Shown here: piece by piece, positions 46,429-57,609 of the stretch
How positions within the stretch are numbered: position 1 is the first letter of the stretch
Layout of the letters: every line of letters begins with the position of its first letter
The notes under the pieces: generated by a model
Told to the model about the DNA's origin: nothing
Database searches by the model: none
Seen by the model: the letters and a program-made list of their open reading frames with translations, nothing else
Assembly (NCBI RefSeq): GCF_007655135.1
Contig: NC_045130.1
Coordinates: forward strand, 28,144,605-28,208,604
From: Punica granatum
Taxonomy: Eukaryota; Streptophyta; Magnoliopsida; Myrtales; Lythraceae
DNA length: 64,000 nucleotides
Direction of reading: 5' to 3'
Program-made: the position numbers and the translations under genes

Positions 46429-46890
46429 CAAAATGGGGAGGAAGGGCAGTGGTCGGCATTATCGTCGACCACCATCCCCCTGATTGGGGTCGTCGGCAAC
46501 CCAATTGACAGGGGTGGTGGCTAGAATCCAGACCCCCACCTCCCAAATTTAACGCCAAGCTAGAGTTGTTATCAAATAGAAAGTTTACGTATTTTTAGGT
46601 TAAGGAAAAAAGTAAATATTAGAATTGTTGAAAAGTGAAAAGTTTTTGCTTTTTTTTGTTATTAACCTTAAAATATATTAAAATTATTCACCCAAAAAAT
46701 ATATGTTAAAATTTAAAGTAAATTAATTAATAAAATGGTACCTGTAATTTTAACGGCACGAACTTTATTCACAACATAGGAGTTTGAAATTTATTAAGTG
46801 ATCTTAAACAAGTCAAAGCTAAGTGAGGATTAGTCTTATGCAATTAATTGGCATAATCTTGCGTTTCACTGAAAGATTAGACATTTATGA
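45690..46890. repeat. Three dispersed/tandem copies of an ATTAGTCTCGGCCAAT-type repeat
   Basis: Units at about 45790-45910, 45960-46090 and 46740-46890 share an ordered set of blocks: ACGAA-TTTA-TTATAGTACAT, GAAATTCATCAAGTG-TCAT, AAGTCAAAG-TAAG-GAGGATTAGTCTCG-CCAAT, and GGCTAGCATAACC-TGCATTTCA. A fourth copy lies at about 2350-2510. The second and third are separated by the inverted-repeat element at 46181-46664. Family unknown; a Helitron relationship is possible because ACCCGCG-type stubs lie upstream of two of the copies. Confidence 0.5.
46181..46664. mobile_element. MITE-like element with ~110-bp terminal inverted repeats
   Basis: The left end (TAATAACAAACAAAAATACA… AACTTTTCAC … TTTTTTTCCTTAAC …) and the reverse complement of the right end match over about 110 bp. 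A (TA)n tract of about 40 bp (46387-46427) and a GC-richer core lie between. The 78-codon ORF in the core has no recognised family and is not called. Confidence 0.75.
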
Positions 46891-47230
46891 TGCCAACAAA
46901 TCGAGAGACTAACCAAATTGACGGGAAATTGGGATTGGAATAAATGTTTGATATTTAAATAAACTTAAATAATTTAAATAAATAAATACTCGCCATCAAA
47001 AATCTCAAAGGGACCAAATTTCGTTTCACATAGAATAACATAAAGACATTTATGACGCCACAAATAGAAGGAGACTATATAATTTGGCGGGAAATTGAAA
47101 TAAATTTTTATATTTAAATAAAATTTTAAATTATTGAAATTGATGGTGAGCAATCCGAAGCTGGCAGGAATGTGATCGAAAACAATGGAGTCACAAAGCT
47201 TCGATGTCCCCTGGTGCTGGAAGGTGTAGA

Positions 47231-47907
47231 TAGGGGTGTGCACGGGTACCGGGTATACTTAGAATCGGTCGGAACCTACCCGTTAGGGTAAGGTCCGAGT
47301 AACTCGTATTAAAAAGAGGGTAGGATCCGAGTATTAAAATCAAGAACCGGTGAAAAATCGATTTCAATTCCGATTCCTGTCTACAAGGTACCCAAAACGG
47401 AACCGGAAACGGAATTGGATATTTAAAAAAAAAAAAAAAAAAAAGAGGAAAGAGTAAAGTTACTGTCTTTTAGAATAGGGGAAAAGCACACGCATCAGAG
47501 GCAACAGAGTTCCTTCTCATGAAATCTGTTTAGCATTGATAGTTTTGCTGCTAAAATGTAAAGGGAAAAAATATGTTTAGTACTATTCGCAAAGGGAAAA
47601 GAAAGGGAAAAAATATGTTTGATAAAACATTATTTTTTGTTGTTATGGATTAATTTAAATCTATCTTGATATTCTATTTGTAGTGATTATTGATTATGTA
47701 TGTGATATTTCCGATTTTATTTAGCGAGACAAAAAAATTTACAGGTTCCAACAGGGTACTCGGAACCTATGGTATAAGGTTCCGGGTAGATTTCGGTTCC
47801 AGGATTTAACAGGGTAGCGTCTAGTTCCAAAATCTTGGAACATGTCCCTTACAGTGTAGGGTTTGGTATCGTGAAAAATACATGGTACCCAGAACCAATC
47901 ACCCCTA
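47231..47907. mobile_element. hAT-like non-autonomous element
   Basis: The ends TAGGGGTG and CACCCCTA form a terminal inverted repeat. Mirrored ACGGGTACCGGGTA / GGTACCC blocks follow inside. The flanks GGTGTAGA and CGTGTGGA match at 6 of 8 positions, as expected for an aged 8-bp hAT target duplication. The interior holds many GGAACC/GGTTCC direct and inverted subrepeats and an A-run (47419-47440). No transposase. Confidence 0.6.
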
Positions 47908-48129
47908 CGTGTGGAGAGAGAAAGACAGTGATATGAAGAGAGAGAAAATCTAAAAATGGAAAGTGGAAGCTATCGCTTATTTTTTCCTTGAGAGATCTCC
48001 ATATATATGCCCTTAAATTAAATATGAGTGTAGCTGAGCAGATCATGGGCTGGGCCCATCTAATTTTGGGTAATTAATTTGGGCATTGTCAATTCTTAAT
48101 CCAACTCTTAAGCACGATCCATATCAGAA

Positions 48130-49540
48130 ACAATAAAAAAAAAAGTGGTACGAGTGGCACAGTCAGGTCGACTCGCCACAACTTTAGTCCCTCCTCAATT
48201 TTTGCCATCAATTTGGTCCAAACGTTGGGGTTCCATCTATTAATTTCGTCATCGTCGTCAATGTCACTAACGGATGTCTGACATAGCTGCCTTGTTGGAG
48301 AAAACGACGTCAAAATATTATTTTTAATCAGAATTTCCAAAACAAAGTCGATTTTGATAATTTTTTGAAAAGTTATTTATTTATTTATTACTTTAACAGA
48401 TGAATGGGTAGACTAGCGAGACCTCCCCAGACCAAGGGGGCAACGGCCGGCCGGGGAGGCCCCAGTCGGTCTCCCCCCTTTTTCTGAATCCCTCTATTTT
48501 ACTCTTTCGGTGCTGGTGATACTATTGATCGAAGGAAGAGATGCATCAGCTCGTCGGAGAGGAGGGAGGCTGCTCGGAAGGGCCTGTGGCTGAGCTGCTA
48601 CGATGGAGGAACACTGGAAAGGGATTGAAGAGGCGACCTGAAGCTCGCTGTAACTCTTAGGTAAGGTAAATTGAGAGTAGTTGTTAGAGCTGGACACGAT
48701 GCTGAACTAGGAGTGACTTCGGAGCTCCTGATACTACTAATCGGAGCTCCAAAGTCATTCTTAGTTCAGCTTCTTGTCCAGTTCTAGCGACTAGCCTCAA
48801 TTTCCCTTTCTTGAGAGCTATAGCGAGTTTTATGTTGCCTCTTCAGTCCCTTTCTAGTGTTTCTCCATCATAGCAGCTCAACCACATGCCCCTTCGAGCA
48901 GCCTGCTTTTCACCAATGTGCCGATGCATCTCTTCTTTCGATCAACAGCATCACCTTCACCAAAAGAGTTAAATAGAGGGATTTGGGAAGGAGGGGAGAT
49001 CGACCGGGGCCTCCCCAGCCGACCATTGCCCCTTGGTCTGGGGAGGTCTCCGCGAGTCTACCCCTTCATCCGTTAAAATCAATAAATAATTAATTAATTA
49101 ATTTTTCAAAAGAATTACCAAAAGCGACTTCATTTTGGAAACTCTCATTAAAAATAATTTGTTGACATCGTTTTCTCCAATAAGGCAATTATGTCAGACA
49201 TCCGTTAGCGACATTGACGGCGATGGAGAAATTAATAGACGGAACCCCAACGTTTGGGCCAAATTGGTGGCAAAAATTGAGGAAAGACTAAAGTGGTGGC
49301 TTAAGAAAAGTAAAAGGATGACAGTGACAGTTTTAAAAAGTCGGATTAAAAAATTATTTTTTTTTTGACACCGTTTTGTCCAAACAAGGCAGCTACGTCA
49401 GACATCCGTTAATGGTATTGACGGCAAAGACCAAATTGATCGACGAAACCCCAACGTTTAAGCCAAATGGATGACAAAAATTGATGAGGGACTTAAGTGG
49501 TGAGAATGTGAAAGTACATAGATGACAGTGATAGTTTTCT
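48130..49540. mobile_element. Large foldback element: ~600-bp inverted arms plus a partial third copy
   Basis: The left arm (about 48130-48725) and right arm (about 48750-49340) are inverted copies around a 14-nt loop (TGATACTACTAATC, 48731-48744). Matched blocks include GGAGCTCC at the apex, CCTCCCCAGACCAAGGGGGC / GCCCCTTGGTCTGGGGAGG, and mirrored reading frames encoding QLCQTSVSDID on opposite strands. From about 49345 to 49540 a third, partial copy of the outer arm follows in direct orientation (CAGACATCCGTTAATGG; CCCCAACGTTTAAGCC). No transposase. The peptide similarity on both strands is a by-product of the palindrome, not evidence of a gene. Confidence 0.85.
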
Positions 49541-50590
49541 CTTTTTTTATGTATACTCTCGTGTGTAGTGCGGGGTGTATTTTCTATGTAATCAACATAT
49601 TTGGTTTTTTTTTTTCCCTGATGTGTATTCCCGTAATGTACGAGTGTCTAGTTAATTATTAATATATAAATAATTTCTAAGTATCACAAATAAAAGGTTC
49701 TTTTTCGAATGCAACACATCACATTAACTCTGACACCTTCAGCTAATTCCTGAACACCGAGGTCGAGGCCGTTACCAAGAGCGCCCGTCGGCCGGAGTTA
49801 AAATTGGCTTGCCCTGCATCCAACCGTTCAATAGCTAAAGCATGCAACAAGAAGATAGGCAGCCCCAGGCAGAAGGCGCGACCCATAACTTCTGAGTTGC
49901 GCCACCAATACAGTCGTCGAGAAAATCGGGCAGCACAAACGGCAAGTCACCATACAGTATCATCTGTCACTGTCATTGCAACAACTTATCCCACCAGTTT
50001 CCCCCCAGATTCCACAGGCTCTACCAGCCTACGAGCATCGCAGGACTACTAGCACTTTCTTGATGGATCTCATTAGCAAAGACCTTGCCGAGAACAGATT
50101 GATGGGGAACATGAGCTCCTTCGAAAATTGCAGTATTTTTGCAGGAAATATATCTCTTCTGAATGAAAATGAAGAAACACAGAACTGAAATTTATGCAAA
50201 TACACACTTCAGTGATCAAGGAGAAAAAAGGTAATTTTATTATCATATTATTTTATAATTCCCCTTTTACAGGCCTTAGAAATAAAATCCCGCCTATACA
50301 CAAAAGAAAAAAAATAAAATCCAATCCACTAACACCCAAAAATTCGAAAATACTATCCGTGCCTCTCCCTTTCATCCGCCAGTTGCCTGTATGCCGAATT
50401 CCACCGCCGTACAAGAAAGAAGATAAGCTTGTAAGTTCGACAAATTTGGAGCCACGTCAGTCGTTGAGCCCATGATTAGTTACTTCCACTTTCAGCATTT
50501 GATCAAAAATAAAATCCCTCCATTATAGTAAGCTCTTCGCATCAGCAGCAGCAGCATCATCATCATCATGTATCATCAACTGGTGAAGAG
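49541..50590. other. Spacer 3' of the GPT gene
   Basis: No gene is supported. The stretch 49740-50190 is GC-richer and open in more than one plus-strand frame. One frame (49976-50185, 70 codons) looks mildly protein-like, but I recognise no family. The terminal part, toward 50590, likely contains the GPT 3' UTR on the minus strand. Confidence 0.35.
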
Positions 50591-50597
50591 ACTGCTT

Positions 50598-53392
50598 TCA
50601 CTGTTTAGCCTGCTCAGAAAGTTACGGTGAACAAGCCGTTAGAAGATTCTCTCAATAAAAACTTGAACAAAGACAAACATTCTTAATGTTAGGTAGAGAA
50701 GTCAAACAGAAGCAAAAACATCGTCTGCACGTGCAGGACCAGAATCAGTTATTGGCCCTAAAGTAGAAGGAAGGGCCAGTTACCGTTGGTCCACACATAG
50801 CCATGTTGCTAAGACACAAAAGCATTATGCGTAGTATATTTTCAAAAGATACCTTTGATATATCTAATCTCTTGCTACATTTTCAAGTTTTCATTTACAG
50901 AAGACGGGAGAATGTCGTGTACCCGAGAGTAGAGGAAGGTGCCAAGGATTGCAATGGCAGCTCCCAGTGCATTCACGGGCTGAACCGGCGTGTGGAAGAT
51001 TATGATGGAAGACACGATCACCGAAATTCTCTTCATCGTGTTCCCGATGCTGAATGTGAGGGGAGAGATCTGATCAAGAGACATGTAGGAGACCTGGTTG
51101 TAGAGGTGGTAGAACACACTCTGGGCCACGACCCACCTGACAAAAGAATTTGTAGCCAAGTTAGAAGGGATTAAGGATAAAACCTTATATGCAAATCGAG
51201 ATATTTTGATGTCGCTATAGTACAGAACACTAGAGGGCAGACAATCTAAGTTAATTGAATTCCACAAAAGACATAAAGCTTAGATGGAACATAGGGGAAT
51301 GTGACGTTCGACTAGGCCCCTCCAATCACCCTAGTTCAAATTCTGCATTGGTTGCTTATTGAAGGCCAATCTAAGATAGATTCTTAATTCAATAAGAACC
51401 ACGTATATTGCATTATGAATGAAGAGAAATGAAGCATAATGCAATCTCAACAGGGATTGTTCAGCTTGAGTGATCAAATCCAAGAATAAAGCCGTTCTGC
51501 AAATAGTTATACTTTTCTGTTCCAATCAATTGGCTCTAGTCTGTCAACTAACAAGTACTAATAAACTAAGTCACTCTTCTCAAAAGTGTTCCAACCTACA
51601 TAAACCGACAATTAGGAGAACTTAAAGAAGCCCGACATATAAAAACAAACTCCTCAAGGTATCAACCTTAGTCAGATTAATTCCAAAGTCGGTGCTTACC
51701 ACACAAAGTTTGGCCCGATCTGAGAGACAGCTTTCTGCCAACCCGCAGCCCACACTTGTGGGCCCTCCACGGCAATCGCAAAAGGAGTGAGGATCAATAG
51801 AGACAACATTGAGAGGCAAGCATAGTAGTTCATGCCGCTGACTGATTTTCCCTTCATGCCTTTCTTAGAGAATATGTTGCGGAACACAAAAGCCAAGTTC
51901 GATATCATAGCCCCCATGAAACCTAAAACCATGAACAACAAGCCACTTTAGAATTCCTAGCACAATCCAACAATAGTGATTCTTTGGCAACAATTACAAT
52001 GCGTTACAACAAGAAACAACTGATCGAAAACAATTTTCAGTTTGTCCTTCAATCAGGATTTTGCCAACCAACTTTCTTAAACACTTCAAAGTAGCCAAAA
52101 GAACTGTCTCAACCCAATAACACGTGAAAATCATCGAAAAGTATTCACTATATGCTAATATGAAATGATAATTTTCATAATTATAACTGCCATTCATCCT
52201 CAAGATCCCCTCTGGCAAGAAAGAACAGAAACGGAACAGAACAGAATCCTTGTATGAAACACCAACTTTCATATACAGTGATTCCAATTCCACATTCACC
52301 CATAACATACTAGGCAGAAGATCTCTTACCAATCATGTTGAAATTGAGCTCGGTTATAGCAGCAAGAGCGCAGCCTCCAATGATGGGCAGGAGAGACAGG
52401 TAAACAGGCAGAGGAAATGCCTCGCCCAGCAACAGGCTTGATACGAGGACACTGAAGGCAGGCTCACCGCTCTTGATGATGTGGGTGAAGGATACTGCCA
52501 CCTTCGACATGCTCACAGTCGCCGCCACATGGCCGATCGTGTGGGCCACTGCCACCTGATCAAATACAGATCCTCAGTTTAGCAAACCGAAGCCGAACAT
52601 GAATCTAAAAGTGGCCTTTGGACGCATTGCATTGAAATTCACCCTACACCATATAGAAATTTTACCCAAATTTTAACTAAATTTCATATAACGGTTTGTT
52701 TATCAGATCATTCAGGGTTTCACCATGATGGGTGGTGAGTGTCGTAAACAATGTCTAGCATACAAAGATCACTCAGTTCAACCAGGAGAGCTAGCTAACA
52801 TGGCTGAAACACGCAATCCTATATTTAACATGAACTAAGCAGAAAAATTGAAACTTTATCCCATGTCTTTAAGTTCACTTACCGGCAATAACATCTTCCA
52901 GAACTCGAGATCGACCTTCGGGGCCTCGGCGACGCGGGTGGCCCACGACACGAGCATCATGAGGGACCCGGCCGCGAGCGAGAGGGTAGAAGTGAGCCAC
53001 GGGTAAGGGAAGGCATTCAGCACCTTCTTGTTGTAGATGTTGAACACCACATTGAGGGCCCACCATGTGGCGAAGTAGATGCCAATCTTGATCCTCTGGG
53101 CGGCCTGCTCGTCGGGCAGCTCAATGCTGATCTCCAGCGGCCGGTCGGCCGCCTCGTAGGCCCTGGTCTCTACCCGGGGCTTCCCGGGTTCCAGAACCGT
53201 GGCCGAGAGCGTCTCGACGGAGGAGACACAGATGGGTTTCTGGGGAGACAGGGGCTGGGATTTGAGGAAACTGAGGTTGCTGCTGGTCTTGTTGTTGGTG
53301 TGGGCATTCCTGATGGCGGGCAGGGGGGAGAATCGGTGCTTTTGGGCAGAGAAAGGGGAGGAGAGAATGCTCTGCCTCACTGAAGAAATCAT
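50598..53392 (-). CDS. GPT: Plastid glucose-6-phosphate/phosphate translocator (GPT), 5 exons, 394 aa
   Basis: Imports glucose 6-phosphate into plastids in exchange for inorganic phosphate, feeding starch synthesis and the oxidative pentose phosphate pathway. Exons: 53392-52883, 52555-52330, 51922-51700, 51136-50923 and a 12-nt last exon, 50609-50598, encoding AKQ-stop after FLYSR. Residues 1 to about 85 are a Ser/Pro-rich transit peptide. The TPT domain follows, with GIYFATWWALNVVFNIYNKK, HTIGHVAATVSMSKVAVSFT, THIIKSGEPAFSVLVSSLL, NLAFVFRNIFSKKGMKGKS and NTMKRISVIVSSIIIF. K198 and K355-R356 are the conserved basic residues of the family. If the last intron is not spliced, reading continues to a stop at 50875 (406 aa). 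The AKQ ending fits the family better. The match to GPT is very strong; GPT1 versus GPT2 is not decided. Confidence 0.93.
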
Positions 53393-53606
53393 GGCTGCTA
53401 GGCTGGGGAATGGGGAGTGAGATTGAGCTTTAAATGATGAGGAGGAGAAGAAGAAGGAGAAATGGGTTTTGCTTTGTTGGTCGGGTTGCTTAGGAAAGCT
53501 GTGAGCTTTCTTGGAGTCTCAGAAGGGACAGTGTGTGTTGATGGCTGTGATAGCGAGGAGGGAAGGGAACGGCTCTTCCTATGGAGGGGGCGGGGATGGG
53601 CGCTTT

Positions 53607-53618
53607 GGTTTATATAGG
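53607..53618 (-). promoter_or_regulatory. TATA box of the GPT gene
   Basis: On the minus strand the sequence is CCTATATAAACC, 215-226 bp before the ATG at 53392. The implied start near 53580 gives a leader of about 190 nt, rich in CT. Confidence 0.6.
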
Positions 53619-53659
53619 GAGGAGAAGAGGATGGAAGCCAGGAAACAACTGAACCAAGC

Positions 53660-56600
53660 AAGCAACACTTGCGGATCTGTGAGTTCTCTTCCTTCTGCGC
53701 AGCGGCGTGTCAACCGCAACGGTGAAAGATGAATGCGCCTGCAATTTGCAATCTCTTTACTTTTCAAATTGTGTTTTGTCTCCATCTATACGTATCAGAA
53801 ATTCAATTGGGTCAGCTCATTAGGGTTTAAATCTCTTTCGATCGTGAATTTTTTCTATTTACTAAGTTCAAACCCGAAATCTTAAAGAGACACCGAGTCA
53901 CAAGGATCAATCCGCATTAGTAAAATTGTTTAATTTTTATTTAAAAGCCTCCAGTTGCATTCATTAGTTTTTTACTAACATAGCATGGTATCAAATATTA
54001 GTTGTTGTATACCACTATTAATGTGAGTTGATTCACGTGGTTCAATACCCGTTTTCTTTAAGGAAACTCGAGTACAATTCATGTCAATTAAGATTATTCA
54101 CGACCAGTAAAGTTTTACCACTAATAAAGTTTGAATCCAGATTAATCATGACGGGTTGAGTTGGGCAGATTAATTGTACACATGAAAGAAAAAAAAAAAA
54201 AGAAGAAGAACCTCGAATCAGTCGCAAGCGTTTTGATCTCGAGACATCACCATAACCCAATGTAAAAAGGAAAAATTAAAAAGAAAGAAAGAAAGAAAGA
54301 AACCGCCAAGGTCTATTTCCGAATTCCAATTTCATTGGCTGCAAAGACTAATAATGGGTTGAATAGTCATATTATTTGGAGAAATTTTAAGACCCTTTTT
54401 TTTTATTCCTTGTCTTTTCCTCTTGAAATTTAGTTGAGTTATTATCGATTAACGGTGGGGAAATTTCACAATAATCAATTATTACAAATTTACAGGGGAA
54501 TATCCTCCCTAGATGGGTCACTGTCAAACTTGCTGTTTCTTGTGTTCTTTTGAGGGGAAAAATCTCGAGGGCACAGTTCCATTCTGATTATTCAGGTGGT
54601 GATGAAAATATCAACTGCAACAAGGAAGCTCTCGATCACCAAACTGATCAAGTTGAACACAATTTGCCGACCGAATTGAAGATCGACAGAACATATGCAA
54701 CATAAGCTGTCACAGCTTAGCTTTTGAAATAACAATACTACAATTGCCATTTGCCGTTGGTACGTGTTTTCTTGTTGTAATTGCAAGAGATTCGTCTAAA
54801 TCTTTTGTTCCTTTTTGGGTAATGTCGGCATCTTTGCCAGTAAATAGTAGGTGTTTTGCTAGCTATTAAATTATTTGTGACGTTAGTAATAATTCTCGAC
54901 TAGTTAGTTTTTATGAAACTATTTTTGTTCTGGTGTGATCCGATGAGACCGCGATGGTCGGGATTTACATATTTATATAAATACAAATTAATCCGCCATG
55001 ATTTTCTAATAAGATACGAACACAATATCTACTGTAAAATGTAAAATAAATTCTCTGTAGTTCACGTAAACAGATTTCTATTTATCTTTTGATATTACTT
55101 TTGTGAGAAACACGGTCTTCTCCTATTATTTTCTTCGGTAGAAAAGAAAAGTACCGTGCGGCTCATAATTTAAATGCATAACATTCTTTTGAATCACTCG
55201 GATGATCTCACATATTATTGTTCGATTATGCATTGCTATTTATTCCGTTTTTCATGAGTAGTGAGAAACACAATTTTGTTGAATTTGAATGTGACCGGCT
55301 TCGAATTCACACCGAGAAAAATCAAAGCCCCCAATTCTTTACCCCTGGCCGCAAAGAACACGCACCAAATTGATCGGTCATATCGGTCATCTTTCAGCCC
55401 TCCTTGGTTGTCTCTGAGCGTGATCGAAATTGATTCAAGAAAGATGGCATGGGGAAAAAAAGGGGGGGTCAATGTTGGATCCTTGTACATATATAGCCCC
55501 ACCGAAAATAATATCAGCCACCGTTATTAGAAGGCAACAACGGACATGTATCAAATTCTGAAAAACAAATTGCTGGGCTGAAGTCATTTTCCAATTTTTG
55601 TTTCTAAAATTGAAAATTAATAGGATTGATGTAACAGAGCAGCAACATTTCTTCCTCGCCGCTAGTTCCATGCAATTTCTGCCGTGCGTCCATGTGAATG
55701 AATGAAATTGATACAGATTCTGACCAAAAAAATTTGAGAGGGACCGAAGTCACAGAACCCTGGCTTGGACTATACATACATATAATGTTCTGAGAGTGAA
55801 AACCGACGGTTGTGATGTTATCAGCTTCGATGTTCAATGTCGTCCATCATGCATGTCTTGTTGGAACTCATTTGTGTGATGCATGCATTCAATCATCCGG
55901 CTGCTTAGATATTTATGATGCCCTCGATCACGATGGTAGTAAATCATAGTGCATACTGAAAATCCCGTCGTTTTTATTTTGAAATGATGGTTTTGACAAG
56001 GAACGCACCTTAGGAATGAACCGCTGAAGACACTTTGCAAGTCTGTAGTCTATCTTATCGAGTGCCATTTAAATTCTAGGATATATTAATTCAGCTCATT
56101 GAATTAATAGATTAGATTAATGTTTTTCACCGTTTGCTAAAGCAAGAGACATCCAAGAGAATATAATGACTCCAACATCTCGTTAGACTTGAAACCGTAC
56201 ACATGCAAGATCATATGCGCCAAAATTTACATATGATTCATATGCAGGAGTTTTAGCCGATGATTCAATGCAGAAGCATATAATAAACGTTGCTTGATCG
56301 CTCGATCAACAATGTTGGCGCGTTCGTAATAATTTGTTTCGAGGGACACCGCAAGCTGCCGATGTACATGGGCTTGGAAGTACTGGAAGGACGCAGGGGA
56401 ACCTGTCTAATTGCTTTGATTTGAAAAGGTTTGTCTTCATGTTGATTTCTGTCTTTCGAGGATTTTTCATTCAGTCCGATCGTTTTCATGCTTTTTTTTT
56501 TTTTGCCCTTCTCCGGTTTGGACGATGGAAAATGAGTTTCACCTCTCCAATAATTTCGCAAGAAAGTTGCGTCCTCCAGCTTGTGCGTCAGTTCGAATGA

Positions 56601-57100
56601 CGAGATGTTTCTGCATTATTTGCTCAATTTGGGATGAAATCTATTGGCTGCCTTTGCTCAATTTGAGATGATTTCTGTTGGCTATTGGGTTTATGATGTA
56701 TTAATTTACCAAATTGAACACTTTTTTTTTCGGTAGTAAATTAAACACTTTTTTATAAGTTTGTTAATTTATGAGCCTTTTCTTTCACCAGATCAATGAA
56801 GAGCGAATTATGGGAAAAAAAAATATAGTGTAGTGACTTATGTTGTGATAATTAAGAGTTTTTTTTGTGTGCGTATTATGGAATTCGAAAGTCCATTGTT
56901 CTCAACTAATCTAGTTCAAGCCGAATTGACCCATAGCGTGAATTTTTTCCATATACAAGACTCGAACTCAAAACCATATTTAAAAAGAACAAGTATCGAA
57001 CCGCTTGAACAAATTTATGTTGGTGATAATTCATCAAAGTTTTTATATTCAACTCTCGTTAGTGGTGACTCTTTCTTTAGTGTACAATTTCCTTATACTA
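53660..57100. other. Upstream spacer of GPT; no gene recognised
   Basis: It contains A-rich and GAAA-rich simple sequence at 54189-54205 and 54280-54302. Several ORFs of fewer than 100 codons overlap on both strands (55236-55671, 56265-56600) without recognisable domains. I see no clear transposon here. Confidence 0.4.
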
Positions 57101-57105
57101 TACAA

Positions 57106-57608
57106 CTGTTATTAAAATCGGATCAGACTGGCCGATTCGACTAGAACCGGAACCTTGATCGATTCGGTTTTGTAATTGGACCCTATATGCATAGTTGAAC
57201 TCCTGGCCCTATAGAACCGGATGCTTTTTAGGCAAATTTACAGTGAACCGACAATGAATTGGCCGTTCCTTCTATTTTTTTCTTTTTTAAATAAAATATG
57301 TGAAAATGAACTTAACTTGGGGGAGGATTGAACTCCTAACCAATGACACCTCAATGTGGACAATGCTTGCTAACCATTCCACTATCACTTTCTTTGTGTC
57401 ATAAATGTAGATTTTTATTGATTTCTTTGTAAACTTGATTTATTTTACATTAACCATCACTTAATATATTAATTTGTTATCATGAACACTTATTAAATTA
57501 ATTTAGCACAATTATTTATAATATAATTAAACCCACGGTTCGACCCAAAAAAACCCTGAATCCAAGTGTCGATCGGTTCAATATCCTGTCCGATTCTGAT
57601 AACACTGT
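57106..57608. mobile_element. Inverted-repeat element with TGTTAT(T/C)A-AATCGGA ends
   Basis: The left end TGTTATTAAAATCGGATCAG and the right end CCTGTCCGATTCTGATAACA form a terminal inverted repeat of about 20 bp (some mismatches). Inside are repeated GAACCGG/CGGTTC and GATCGATTCGG motifs. About 500 bp with no coding region. Confidence 0.55.
57290..57410 (-). mobile_element. tRNA-derived SINE-like head nested in the element
   Basis: On the minus strand, GATAGTGGAATGGTTAGCAA resembles an A box region. GGAGTTCAATCCTCCC, about 40 bp later, resembles a B box (GGTTCAANNCC). Only the head is recognisable. Confidence 0.4.
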
Positions 57609-57609
57609 A

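Noticed and set aside
46322..46558. 78-codon minus-strand ORF including a Tyr-Ile run
   Set aside because: It is the interior and (TA)n tract of the inverted-repeat element at 46181-46664.
48089..49368. Two similar peptides on opposite strands (48340-48089 minus; 49135-49368 plus)
   Set aside because: They are mirror images produced by the palindromic arms. No family is recognised and no other coding support exists.
53398..53661. 87-codon minus-strand ORF just upstream of GPT, as a uORF
   Set aside because: Its ATG at 53661 lies upstream of the TATA box at 53607-53618, so it is unlikely to be in the transcript.
56265..56600. Overlapping ORFs of 88 and 98 codons on opposite strands
   Set aside because: Neither shows a known domain, a signal peptide or a promoter. 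They overlap each other and run through poly-A/T tracts.
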